From assembly GCF_004682055.1 (NCBI RefSeq), contig NZ_QUZU01000007.1:1-64000 (forward strand): DNA of 64,000 nt, given 5' to 3'. This document shows positions 26,069 to 34,899 of this stretch, one piece after another. The notes under the pieces were generated by a model. The model was not told the origin of the DNA, ran no database searches, and worked only from the letters and a program-made list of their open reading frames with translations. The DNA comes from Pseudomonas kairouanensis (lineage in GTDB: Bacteria > Pseudomonadota > Gammaproteobacteria > Pseudomonadales > Pseudomonadaceae). The stretch's first letter is position 1, and every line of letters starts with the position of its first letter. The position numbers were made by a program, and so were the translations under genes.

Positions 26069-27277
26069 ATGTCCGAACGCGAACTCCCTACAGATGCAGC
26101 CATAAGAAGAATAAGGTCCATCATTCACTCATTGGATCTTAAAGTCATCACTCAACTGGAACCCCGTACAAAATTCGTTGCCACCGCATCACTTCTTGAC
26201 AAGAACGGAAACTTGGTGGAGTTCGGCTCTGGAAAAGGTCCAGACGCACTGGTCGGCGCTTTAGCTGAAAGCATTGAACACTACTGTACTTTTCACGAAA
26301 CCTCACATAGCAAGACAATAAGACAACGAGGCAACTTCATTGCCGCTCAGGGCGCCGCGCAAAATGATGGGTTATTATCAAGCCTGACTGATGACACAAA
26401 CGAATTTGACTGCTTCAAATTGACAACACTTGACAAAAAAGAAGATCTTTTTGTTCCTAGAAAAATACTTCACCCACATAGTGGAGCACTTTGCTCGGTA
26501 CCTCAAACCACTCCCTCTCACTTTCTGGACCGTTACTCGTCCAACTCAGGTATTGCCTTTGGCTGCACAGAAGCAGAAGCTTTACTACATGGCACGCTCG
26601 AAGTTATCGAAAGACACATTCTTTCGCGCTTATTCATGAGCCTATGCTCTATCGGTGACGCTTTCTCTATGCACACCGCATCAGAACCACTCATTGAAGA
26701 CGCACTACTCCACGACCCCGCTTTAATACAGGCAGCAAAAAAATTAAAAATCATAATTATCAATGATTTTTTCAATGTATTTTTCGCGATGGCATTTCCA
26801 ACGATAGGCCCTGGTGATATGCATCTTTCCGCGATCGGCTCAGGGTGCTCTTTAGATATAAAGATCGCGGTACAGCGTGCGATTTCTGAGCAACTGCAAG
26901 CTGAATTTCTCTACGGACCCGATGAGGAAATAAGCGATAAAAAAGCACTAGAACTCATATCAAGCCTGGGGAATTTACGACCCCTCATTGATTTTCACAC
27001 TATAAAAACCCTGCATTCACCCGTCCCTAACGTCCCAGTCACAGAGGGCCTACTCACCGTACAACAACAACTCAAAATCCTGCACCACAGCATGACCAAC
27101 GCGAATATGAAAATATATAACAGGGTCATCTCTCGCTTTGGAGAGTCCGCTGTGACACAGATTTATATTCCTGGACTTGAAAGATTTAATATGATTCGAA
27201 ACGGCTGCTGGGTAGTACCTCAACACATACTACTCAACAAATATAAATCAACTCTTCCAACTTCACGACTATGCTAA
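26069..27277 (+). CDS. Stand-alone YcaO-family enzyme (putative RiPP cyclodehydratase/amidine-forming enzyme)
   Basis: A 402-residue YcaO protein. YcaO enzymes use ATP to activate backbone amides, giving azolines, macroamidines or thioamides. The three ATP/Mg-binding helices are recognisable: G-A-L-A-E-S-I-E-H (63-71; E67, E70), H-G-T-L-E-V-I-E-R-H (174-183) preceded by S-N-S-G-I-A-F-G-C-T-E, and R-A-I-S-E-Q-L-Q-A-E (270-279). In the first helix the usual Ser is Gly63 and the usual E-R is E-H. The C-terminus lacks the Pro-rich P-x-P-x-P tail of azoline-forming YcaOs and ends in Cys. No E1-like partner, dehydrogenase or TfuA is encoded nearby. AGAAGG is 7 nt before the ATG. Its stop overlaps the exporter start (ATGCTAA). 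Confidence 0.85.
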   Translation: MSERELPTDAAIRRIRSIIHSLDLKVITQLEPRTKFVATASLLDKNGNLVEFGSGKGPDALVGALAESIEHYCTFHETSHSKTIRQRGNFIAAQGAAQNDGLLSSLTDDTNEFDCFKLTTLDKKEDLFVPRKILHPHSGALCSVPQTTPSHFLDRYSSNSGIAFGCTEAEALLHGTLEVIERHILSRLFMSLCSIGDAFSMHTASEPLIEDALLHDPALIQAAKKLKIIIINDFFNVFFAMAFPTIGPGDMHLSAIGSGCSLDIKIAVQRAISEQLQAEFLYGPDEEISDKKALELISSLGNLRPLIDFHTIKTLHSPVPNVPVTEGLLTVQQQLKILHHSMTNANMKIYNRVISRFGESAVTQIYIPGLERFNMIRNGCWVVPQHILLNKYKSTLPTSRLC

Positions 27278-28977
27278 CACTCATAAAAAAAGCGTTTACA
27301 AACCACGCTAAACTATTAATCGCCACCGTCGTGACAACGATTGCGCTTAAACTGCTAGTGCTCGCACCGCCGTTACTTCTAGGCAGATTGGTCGACACCC
27401 TGAGTTCAAACGCAAGTTTTTCCAAAACAACACTGTTAAGTCTTGTCGCCGCGTTCATTCTAGCGGGATGCGTTCAAACCATCGCCAACCCACTACAGAC
27501 TTACCTGTTATCCCGATTAGTACAACGCATCTTAATGGAAGCGTCTATTGGCTGGATTGGTCAACTGCTGAGAAAAGAATTTGATATCTTCAATTCGTGG
27601 CGCATCGGACATTTCATAAAATCAGTCGAACGCGGGCTAACCGCTCATGAAAAGCTGTTAACTTTCTTTATCACTACCGCGCTGCCCCTCTGCTTGGAAT
27701 TCCTGGTCACCGCAGGTGCATTCCTTATGATGGGTGGCGTAGAAATCTTTCTGATCTTGAATGGTCTAGCCGTCTCATATGCCTTAGTGACCTACCACAT
27801 CATTCGCTGGCGCAGAAAGCATCTGGATGCTGTCAACGCACAAGAAGACGAGCTGAGCGGGATTCTCTTTAATACATTGAATGCAGGGAAAACCATAAAA
27901 CTGGAAAACGCCGAGCATTCAGCATGCCATCCATTAAATCTCGCTTTCAAACACTATGCAGACACAGCAATCACCGTCGCCAGATCAGGTGGCTACTTGA
28001 GTGGTGCAAAGATTTTTTTCCTCAGCCTTTCGACCGGCGCCCTGCTCGGCTGGGGCGTATTCGATCAATTGTCGGTGACCCCAAGTATTAGTGTTGGGCA
28101 ACTGGTCGCGATTTTCTCCATTGCCAGTAGTTATTTAATCAATATTACAACGCTGATCGATGGCTATCGCGCATTGGACCAGTTCCTGGCCGACCAGCGT
28201 AGGCTCAAATATTTACTGCAGTCACCAAACTTTAATGCGAAGGAACGAAACGCAACGCTACCGACTCGATCAAATTTCACGTTGACACTGGGCCCTTGCT
28301 CACTCATGGATAATGATGCGCACCGAATCACTGTTGGCAAAACGCTGGCATTCACTCAACACCAATCTGTGGCGATCACGGGGCCAAGTGGCTCCGGGAA
28401 ATCAACATTATTAGAGCTTCTCGCGGGCCTCAATCAGCAGCTGAGAAGTCAGCTGTACATCAACGACCTTGCAGTATCAGCTCTAGACGCTCGTATTCAT
28501 TTAAATTGCCTAAGATACTGCCCTCAATCCCCACAATTTCTAGAAGGCATCTTCGATCACTCAGTGTTATTCGGGACCGACAGGTCAGAAGATTTACAAC
28601 TGGCAATAAGAACCTTGAATCTGGAAACGCTGATTGCTAGCCGCAGTCTGAGCGAAAAAGCTGGCAACGTTTCAGGAGGCGAAGCTAAGCGACTGTCATT
28701 GCTCCGACTGATTAACAGACCGGGGAACTTTAATTTATTCGATGAACCCAGCGCTTCCATTGAACAAACCCTGGCAGGCCCGGTCTGGGACCTGTTGTTT
28801 AAAATATTCGCTAACCGAGGTTTGATCTGCGTGACCCATGACTTACGCAACCTAGAACGCTTTGATCGCGTCATCGTGATGCAAGAAGGCAAGATTGTTG
28901 ATGATGGTCCGTGGCATGTGCTTGTTGGAAAACCGGCAATCAAAGCACTGTTAGAAGTGCTTCAACCTAAAGAGTAA
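27271..28977 (+). CDS. ABC transporter, fused permease-ATPase (putative peptide exporter)
   Basis: A 568-residue half-transporter of the exporter type. The membrane domain occupies about residues 1-310 (six predicted helices). The ATPase follows: Walker A G-P-S-G-S-G-K-S-T (371-379), Q-loop C-P-Q-S (about 419), a signature of V-S-G-G-E instead of L-S-G-G-Q (467-471), Walker B N-L-F-D-E (488-492) and H-loop V-T-H-D. There is no N-terminal C39 peptidase domain, so it would not cleave a leader. The start codon overlaps the YcaO stop by 7 bp, so the two are coupled. It probably exports the modified peptide and may confer self-protection. Base composition is AT-rich like the rest of the island. 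Confidence 0.88.
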   Translation: MLTLIKKAFTNHAKLLIATVVTTIALKLLVLAPPLLLGRLVDTLSSNASFSKTTLLSLVAAFILAGCVQTIANPLQTYLLSRLVQRILMEASIGWIGQLLRKEFDIFNSWRIGHFIKSVERGLTAHEKLLTFFITTALPLCLEFLVTAGAFLMMGGVEIFLILNGLAVSYALVTYHIIRWRRKHLDAVNAQEDELSGILFNTLNAGKTIKLENAEHSACHPLNLAFKHYADTAITVARSGGYLSGAKIFFLSLSTGALLGWGVFDQLSVTPSISVGQLVAIFSIASSYLINITTLIDGYRALDQFLADQRRLKYLLQSPNFNAKERNATLPTRSNFTLTLGPCSLMDNDAHRITVGKTLAFTQHQSVAITGPSGSGKSTLLELLAGLNQQLRSQLYINDLAVSALDARIHLNCLRYCPQSPQFLEGIFDHSVLFGTDRSEDLQLAIRTLNLETLIASRSLSEKAGNVSGGEAKRLSLLRLINRPGNFNLFDEPSASIEQTLAGPVWDLLFKIFANRGLICVTHDLRNLERFDRVIVMQEGKIVDDGPWHVLVGKPAIKALLEVLQPKE

Positions 28978-29046
28978 CACCAGCACAAAATTCGCCGTAA
29001 TGGCACAATCCCCCGCACTACGCCCTACCCCAGACAGGATTGCCCC

Positions 29047-29400
29047 ATGCTGCAACTGAAAACCGACGCCCTGATGGCAACCCCGTGCGACGACGAAGAA
29101 GACAACATGGCGATGCTCTGCTGCCACGGCAAGAACGGCGAGATGTTCATGCTCACCCGTTACCCGGATGAAGACGAAGTGGAGCTGACCTGGGATTACG
29201 AGCCGTCGACCCTGGACGGGCTCAAAGTCACCTTGAGCACTACCACGTTGCTGGTTGAGCTCGCTGCCGGGGATGCCGACGCGCTGGGCGGCAAGGACCA
29301 GCTGGAAATCAGCCACACCACTGCTGCATCAGATTTGGCCGAAGTGGAAGAAACCCTGCAAAACATTCTCAAGGGCACCGGCACCTTCACCCGGATCTAA
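29047..29400 (+). CDS. Small acidic conserved hypothetical protein
   Basis: A 117-residue acidic protein without signal peptide or membrane segment. It has D-D-E-E-D-N near residue 15 and the segments M-L-C-C-H-G-K-N-G-E-M and Y-P-D-E-D-E-V-E-L-T-W. I believe similar proteins occur widely in Pseudomonas but I know no function. GC-rich codon use returns here, so this gene marks the far edge of the AT-rich island. No terminator was seen between the ABC gene and this one. Confidence 0.7.
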   Translation: MLQLKTDALMATPCDDEEDNMAMLCCHGKNGEMFMLTRYPDEDEVELTWDYEPSTLDGLKVTLSTTTLLVELAAGDADALGGKDQLEISHTTAASDLAEVEETLQNILKGTGTFTRI

Positions 29401-29417
29401 AGGCACCGCTGACCCCA

Positions 29418-29506
29418 TGTGGGAGGGGGCTTGCCCCCGATGTCGGCGGGTCAGTCACAGATGAATTGACTGTACCACCGCCATCGGGAGCAAGCCCCCT
29501 CCCACA
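29418..29506. repeat. REPIN (GGGAGGGGGCTTGC type)
   Basis: Arms TGTGGGAGGGGGCTTGCCCC and GGAGCAAGCCCCCTCCCACA flank a spacer. The left arm reads TTGCCCCC for TTGCTCCC. It lies between the small hypothetical gene and moxR. Confidence 0.9.
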
Positions 29507-29693
29507 TTGCCGGTGCTCGCAACAGCAAGTCCTGCTGCAAGCATTCCTGCACTCCACACAAAAACCCTACAAGTTTCGCCAAAAATACCCGTTACGCCGT
29601 TAGTCGCCACCCCCCTCGATGCATTAAAGTAGACGCCCCAGCCCGGCGCCTGACCCAAACCGCCCGCGCTCATCTTTCCAGGAACCGTCATCG

Positions 29694-30653
29694 ATGGAAC
29701 ATCGTGAAGCGCTGCTTGCGCTGCGAACCTTTCTTTCTACGCAGATTCTCGGCCAGGAAAAACTCATCGATCGCCTGCTGATCGCCCTGCTCGCCGACGG
29801 CCATATGTTGGTAGAAGGCGCGCCGGGCCTGGCCAAGACCAAGGCCATCAAAGAGCTGGCCGAAGGCATCGAAGCGCAGTTCCATCGCATCCAGTTCACC
29901 CCCGACCTGCTGCCCGCCGACATCACCGGCACCGAGATCTATCGCCCTGAAACCGGCAGCTTCGTGTTCCAGCAGGGCCCGATCTTCCACAACCTGGTAC
30001 TGGCGGACGAAATCAACCGTGCCCCGGCCAAGGTGCAATCGGCGCTGCTCGAAGCCATGGCCGAGCGCCAGGTCAGCGTCGGGCGCAGCACCTACGAGCT
30101 GTCGCCGCTGTTTTTGGTGATGGCCACGCAAAATCCCATCGAGCAGGAAGGCACCTACCCGCTGCCCGAAGCCCAACTCGACCGCTTCCTGATGCATGTA
30201 AAAATCGGTTTCCCGGACGCCGCCGTCGAGCGGCGCATCCTGCAACAGGCCCGTGGCGAAGCCCTTAACGGCGAAACCAAGCCCGAACGCCGGGTCAGCC
30301 AGCAAGCCATCTTCGCCGCCCGCAAGGAAATCCTCGGCCTGTACATGGCTGACGCGGTGGAGGAATACCTGGTGCAGCTGGTGATGGCCACCCGCACGCC
30401 GGCCAAGTTCGACCCGGAAATGGCCGAGTGGATCGCCTACGGCGCCAGCCCACGCGGCTCCATTGCCCTGGACCGCTGCGCCCGCGCCCATGCCTGGCTG
30501 GCCGGGCGCGACTTCGTCAGCCCGGAGGATATCCAGGCGGTGCTGTTCGACGTGCTGCGCCATCGCATCATCCTGTCGTTCGAGGCCGAAGCCGCCGGCA
30601 TCGACCAGGACCGCGTGGTGCAACGCATTCTCGACGTCGTTGCCGTCGCTTGA
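29694..30653 (+). CDS. MoxR-family AAA+ ATPase
   Basis: A 319-residue cytosolic AAA+ protein: Walker A V-E-G-A-P-G-L-A-K-T, Walker B L-A-D-E-I-N-R-A-P and sensor 1 A-T-Q-N-P-I-E-Q-E-G. MoxR ATPases act with VWA proteins as chaperone-like systems that insert metals or assemble complexes, and affect stress tolerance. It is the first gene of a six-gene operon with DUF58, DUF4381, two VWA proteins and BatD. AGGAA precedes the ATG. Confidence 0.95.
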   Translation: MEHREALLALRTFLSTQILGQEKLIDRLLIALLADGHMLVEGAPGLAKTKAIKELAEGIEAQFHRIQFTPDLLPADITGTEIYRPETGSFVFQQGPIFHNLVLADEINRAPAKVQSALLEAMAERQVSVGRSTYELSPLFLVMATQNPIEQEGTYPLPEAQLDRFLMHVKIGFPDAAVERRILQQARGEALNGETKPERRVSQQAIFAARKEILGLYMADAVEEYLVQLVMATRTPAKFDPEMAEWIAYGASPRGSIALDRCARAHAWLAGRDFVSPEDIQAVLFDVLRHRIILSFEAEAAGIDQDRVVQRILDVVAVA

Positions 30654-30658
30654 AACCC

Positions 30659-31591
30659 ATGAACGCAGGCGATGGCATCCGCGTCACCCTCAGCGAATTG
30701 ATCGAGATGCGCCATCGCGTGCGTGAAGTGCAGCTATTTTCCACGCCGAGCCAGCGCAGCCCGCTGATCGGCCTGCACCACTCCAAACTGCGCGGGCGCG
30801 GCGTGGACTTTGACCAGGTGCGCGTGTACCAGGCCGGTGACGATGTGCGCACCATCGACTGGCGGGTGACGGCCCGTACCCAGGAACCCCACACCAAACT
30901 CTTCCATGAAGAACGGGAACGGCCGATCTTCATCATGGTGGAACAAAGCTGTCGCTTGTTTTTCGGCTCGGGGCAAATGTTCAAGTCGGTGCTGGCCGCC
31001 CAAGCCGCCAGCCTGATCGGTTGGGCGGCCCTGGGGCATAACGACCGCGTTGGCGGCCTGGTGTTCGGCGACAACGAGCACTACGAAATCAAACCCCGGC
31101 GCAGCAAGCAAAGCCTGCTGCAATTGCTCAACCGCCTGGTGCGCGTCAACCAGAGCCTGAACACCGAAAGCCGCCCCGAAGCCGATGCCTTGGGCATGGC
31201 CCTGCGCCGTGGCCGTGAAGTGCTGCGCCCCGGCAGCCTGGTGATTGTGATCTGCGACGAGCGTGCGCTGAGCGAAGGCGCCGAGCAACAGTTGAGCCTG
31301 CTGTCACGCCACTGCGACCTGCTGCTGCTTCCGATCTCCGACCCCCTTGACCACGCCCTGCCCGCCGCCGGGCTGCTGCGTTTCACCGAACGCGGGGCGC
31401 AGTTGGAACTCGACACGCTCAACTACGATTTGCGTCAGGCCTACAAGGCCCAGGCCGAAGCCCGCATCGCCCGCTGGGAACTGCTGGCGCAAAAGCTCCG
31501 TGTGTTGCTGATGCCCCTGAGCACCCAGAGCGAAATGGTCGAGCAACTGCGCGAATACCTCAACCCGCAACGCCCGGTCAAAAAGCAATGA
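30659..31591 (+). CDS. DUF58 domain-containing protein
   Basis: A 310-residue protein with the DUF58 core R-G-R-G-V-D-F-D-Q-V-R-x-Y and G-D-D-V-R-T-I-D-W-R-V-T-A-R, the segment that defines the family, followed by a VWA-like fold. The ATG at 30659 is 5 nt after the moxR stop, with no ribosome-binding site of its own, so it is probably translated by coupling. A DUF58 protein always accompanies MoxR in this operon type. Its exact role is unknown. Confidence 0.93.
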   Translation: MNAGDGIRVTLSELIEMRHRVREVQLFSTPSQRSPLIGLHHSKLRGRGVDFDQVRVYQAGDDVRTIDWRVTARTQEPHTKLFHEERERPIFIMVEQSCRLFFGSGQMFKSVLAAQAASLIGWAALGHNDRVGGLVFGDNEHYEIKPRRSKQSLLQLLNRLVRVNQSLNTESRPEADALGMALRRGREVLRPGSLVIVICDERALSEGAEQQLSLLSRHCDLLLLPISDPLDHALPAAGLLRFTERGAQLELDTLNYDLRQAYKAQAEARIARWELLAQKLRVLLMPLSTQSEMVEQLREYLNPQRPVKKQ

Positions 31592-32082
31592 GCAGCCTCG
31601 ACCAACTGCAACCGCTGATCGCCCCGCCGGCCATCGGCTTCTGGCCCCCCGCGCCAGGTTGGTGGCTGCTGTTGGTGCTGATCCCGCTGTTGGGCTGGGG
31701 CTTGTGGTCGCTGCGTCGATTCTTGCCCGCTCGCCGCCCGGTGGCGCGCGCCGAACTCCCGCTGGACCCGTTGCGCATCGCCGCCCTGGCGGAACTGGCG
31801 TTGATGCCCAAGCCCTATGACGGCGCGCCCGCCGGTGCCTGGCTGCAACAACTCAACGGCCTGCTCAAGCGCCTGTGCCGCAACGACTACCCCTACAGCC
31901 AGAGCCACACCCTCAACGGTCGCAAATGGCTGGCGTTTCTCGACAACCGCTGCCCGGCGGCCGGTCTCACCCGCTGGATGGTGCTGGTAGAGGGCGCCTA
32001 CAAACCCGAATGCAAACTCGACGACAAGGCCATTGCCGGGCTGACGCAAGCGGTCGACACCTGGATTCGCAAACATGTTTGA
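31588..32082 (+). CDS. DUF4381 family membrane protein
   Basis: A 164-residue protein with one N-terminal transmembrane segment (about residues 20-45, beginning P-G-W-W-L-L) followed by a short cytoplasmic helical domain containing G-A-W-L-Q-Q-L-N-G-L-L-K-R. The start overlaps the DUF58 stop by ATGA. It is the usual third gene of the pseudomonad MoxR/Bat operon. Confidence 0.88.
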   Translation: MSSLDQLQPLIAPPAIGFWPPAPGWWLLLVLIPLLGWGLWSLRRFLPARRPVARAELPLDPLRIAALAELALMPKPYDGAPAGAWLQQLNGLLKRLCRNDYPYSQSHTLNGRKWLAFLDNRCPAAGLTRWMVLVEGAYKPECKLDDKAIAGLTQAVDTWIRKHV

Positions 32083-33163
32083 GTTCGCCTGGCCGTGGAT
32101 CTTCGCCCTGCTGCCCCTGCCCTGGCTGATGCGCCTGGTACTGCCGGTGGCCGACAGCGGCGAGCCAGCGCTTAAAGTCAGCTACCTCAGTGACCTTGAA
32201 GGCCTGGCCCGCCGCCGCGCCCGCGTCAACCTGCCGGGCTGGCGCCAGCAAGCCCCGTTCGTGGTGCTGTGGCTGTTGCTGCTGACCGCCGCCGCCCGCC
32301 CGGAATGGCTCGGTGAACCCTTGCCGATTGCCGCCAGTGGCCGCGATTTGCTGGTGGCGGTGGACGTGTCCGGCTCCATGGACTTTCCCGATATGCATTG
32401 GCAGGACGATGACGTCAGCCGCCTGAGCCTGGTGCAACACCTGCTCGGCAACTTCCTCGAAAGCCGCGAAGGTGACCGTGTGGGCCTGATCCTGTTCGGC
32501 AGCCAGGCCTACCTGCAAGCACCACTGACCTTTGACCGTCGCACCGTCCGCGCCTGGCTGGACGAAGCGCACATCGGCATCGCCGGCAAGAACACCGCCA
32601 TCGGCGATGCCATCGGCCTGGCCCTCAAGCGCCTGCGCCAACGTCCCGCACAAAGCCGCGTGCTGATCGTGGTCACCGACGGCGCCAACAACGCCGGGCA
32701 GATCGATCCACTGACCGCCGCACGCCTGGCCGCCGAAGAAGGCGTGAAGATCTACCCCATCGGCATCGGCGCCGACCCTGAGCAAACCGGCTCCCTGGGC
32801 ATCCTCGGCGTCAACCCGAGCCTGGACCTGGACGAGCCGGCACTCAAGGCAATTGCCGAAGCCACCGGCGGCCAATATTTCCGTGCCCGCGACGGCGAAG
32901 AGCTGCAAACCATCAAGGACACCCTCGACAAACTGGAGCCCGTGGAGCAGCAACCCACCCAGGCACGCCCGGCCCAGGCGCTGTACAGCGCGCCGCTGGC
33001 CTTGGCATTGGTGCTGAGCATGCTGCTGGTGATCCAGGAGCGCTGGCCCAATAACGCCCTGCAACGGCTGTTCAACAAACTCACAAGCAAGGGGATCTTC
33101 CTGCAACAGCATCCGGAATGGCGTGAGCGCCTCAAGCGCCTGCGTTTGCGGAGGCGTCGATGA
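32075..33163 (+). CDS. VWA domain-containing membrane protein (BatA-like)
   Basis: A 362-residue protein with two N-terminal membrane segments, a von Willebrand A domain and a C-terminal membrane segment. The MIDAS metal site is intact: D97-V-S99-G-S101-M, a downstream Thr, and V-T-D-G-A-N-N. Its start overlaps the DUF4381 stop by 8 bp. With MoxR it forms the classic MoxR-VWA pair, in which the ATPase remodels or loads a partner through the VWA domain. Confidence 0.92.
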   Translation: MFEFAWPWIFALLPLPWLMRLVLPVADSGEPALKVSYLSDLEGLARRRARVNLPGWRQQAPFVVLWLLLLTAAARPEWLGEPLPIAASGRDLLVAVDVSGSMDFPDMHWQDDDVSRLSLVQHLLGNFLESREGDRVGLILFGSQAYLQAPLTFDRRTVRAWLDEAHIGIAGKNTAIGDAIGLALKRLRQRPAQSRVLIVVTDGANNAGQIDPLTAARLAAEEGVKIYPIGIGADPEQTGSLGILGVNPSLDLDEPALKAIAEATGGQYFRARDGEELQTIKDTLDKLEPVEQQPTQARPAQALYSAPLALALVLSMLLVIQERWPNNALQRLFNKLTSKGIFLQQHPEWRERLKRLRLRRRR

Positions 33164-34899
33164 TCGACCTGTGGCCGCACTGGTTCCGCCCCTGGTGGCT
33201 GTTGCTGCTGCCCCTGCTCGGCTGGTTGTTGTGGCAGCTGTGGCATCGACAAAAGCGCGCCGGGCGTTGGCAGGTGATCTTGCCGCCGGCCTTCCATGCC
33301 GTATTGCTCAGTGGCGGCAACGGCCGCGAAAGCAAATCGCCGTGGGTGGTACTGGGCCTCGCCTGGCTGTTGGCGGTGCTGGCGCTGCTGGGGCCGAGTT
33401 GGCAGCGGGTTGAGCAGTCCAGTCAAAAGCCATCCGACCCGTTGGTGGTGCTGCTGGAGTTGACCCCGGAAATGCTCGCCACCGACAGCCCGCCCAATCG
33501 CCTGGAGCAGGCGCGACGCAAGCTGTATGACTTGCTGCAGGCGCGTAGCGACGCGCAAACCGCCATTGTCGTGTACGCCGGCAGCGCCCACACGCTGGTG
33601 CCGCTTTCCGACGACCTGGCCACCAGCCGCAACCTGCTGGAAGCCCTGCGCCCGTCCCTGATGCCCGAGCCCGGCCATCGCGCTGACCTGGCAGTGGAAA
33701 AGGCGCTGTACCTGCTCAAACAAGGCGGCCTGGGCCAAGGCCGCCTGCTGCTGATCGGCTCGTCGCTGTCCAAGCAGGAACGCCAAGGCATTCGCCTGCT
33801 GCTGCAAAGTGCGCAGGCGCCGACCCTGTCGATCCTTGGCATCGGCAGCCGCGAAGGCACGCCGGTGACGCAGGAAAGCGGCGAGTTCCTCAAGGACGAA
33901 CAAGGCGCGATCCTGGTACCGCGCCTGGACAGCCCCACACTCAAGGCCTTCGCCAGCGAAATGGGCGGCCGCTACCGTGCCGCGCGCCTGGACGACAAGG
34001 ACCTGCGCCAACTCGGGGTGATGGACACGCCCCAAGCGCTGCGCAACGACGGGCAACTGCTGCACCTCGACACCTGGGCCGACCAGGGGTACTGGCTGCT
34101 GCTGCCCCTGTTGCTGCTGGCGGCCTGCGCCGGACGACGCGGCTGGTTGTTCTGCCTGCCCTTGTTGTTTCTGGTCGCACCCCAACCCAGCTACGCCTTC
34201 AGCATGCAAGACCTGTGGCTGCGCCCGGACCAACAGGGCCAGTACCTGCTCAAGAAAAAACGCCCAGCCGAAGCCGCCGAACACTTCCAGGACCCGCAGT
34301 GGCAAGGCGTGGCGCTGTATGAAGCCGGCAACTACGCCGAGGCCATCAAGCGTTTTGCCGAGAGTGACAGCGCCTACGCCCACTACAATCGGGGCAATGC
34401 ATTGGCCAAATCCGGTGAGCTGGAAGCCGCCATCGACGCCTACGAGCAGGCCCTTGAAGCTCAGCCCGATCTGCAACCGGCCTTGAAAAACAAAGCGCTG
34501 GTAGAAGCCTTGCTGCAGGAGCAGGCCGAACCCGACACCCAAACGCCTGCAAAAAACGAAGATGACGAAACCGCCCAACCCGGCCAAACTGCGCAACCGG
34601 GCGCCAGCGGGCAAACCGGCACGGGCGGTGAACAATCATCCCAGGGCCAGGGTGAGGCGGGTAACGGCGACACCCAGACCGGCGCCACACCACACGCCGG
34701 CGGCAACGAAGTACCGGGCAGCGAGCTGGGGGACGAGCAAACCACCACCCCACCGTTGCGCCCCAGCGACGCCAGCCTCGACGGTGAACACCGCCAGGCC
34801 CTGGAACAGTGGCTGCGGGAGATCCCGGACAACCCCGGTGAACTGCTGCGCCGCAAATTCTGGTACGAACAGCAACAACATCAGGACAAGACTCGATGA
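33160..34899 (+). CDS. VWA plus TPR membrane protein (BatB/BatC-like) with degenerate MIDAS
   Basis: A 579-residue protein with N-terminal membrane segments, a VWA domain (about 85-290), a central membrane segment, two or three TPR repeats (about 345-450) and a Gln/Gly/Thr-rich low-complexity tail. The expected D-x-S-x-S metal motif before M-L-A-T-D is replaced by E-L-T-P-E, so the MIDAS site looks lost. The TPR part (A-H-Y-N-R-G-N-A-L-A, L-E-A-A-I-D-A-Y-E-Q-A-L) corresponds to BatC of other bacteria, so this is a BatB-BatC fusion. Overlaps of ATGA type join it to both neighbours. Confidence 0.88.
   Translation: MIDLWPHWFRPWWLLLLPLLGWLLWQLWHRQKRAGRWQVILPPAFHAVLLSGGNGRESKSPWVVLGLAWLLAVLALLGPSWQRVEQSSQKPSDPLVVLLELTPEMLATDSPPNRLEQARRKLYDLLQARSDAQTAIVVYAGSAHTLVPLSDDLATSRNLLEALRPSLMPEPGHRADLAVEKALYLLKQGGLGQGRLLLIGSSLSKQERQGIRLLLQSAQAPTLSILGIGSREGTPVTQESGEFLKDEQGAILVPRLDSPTLKAFASEMGGRYRAARLDDKDLRQLGVMDTPQALRNDGQLLHLDTWADQGYWLLLPLLLLAACAGRRGWLFCLPLLFLVAPQPSYAFSMQDLWLRPDQQGQYLLKKKRPAEAAEHFQDPQWQGVALYEAGNYAEAIKRFAESDSAYAHYNRGNALAKSGELEAAIDAYEQALEAQPDLQPALKNKALVEALLQEQAEPDTQTPAKNEDDETAQPGQTAQPGASGQTGTGGEQSSQGQGEAGNGDTQTGATPHAGGNEVPGSELGDEQTTTPPLRPSDASLDGEHRQALEQWLREIPDNPGELLRRKFWYEQQQHQDKTR

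Noticed and set aside
27271..28977. ABC gene as a peptidase-containing bacteriocin exporter
   Set aside because: No C39 Cys/His motif at the N-terminus; the protein begins directly with the membrane domain.
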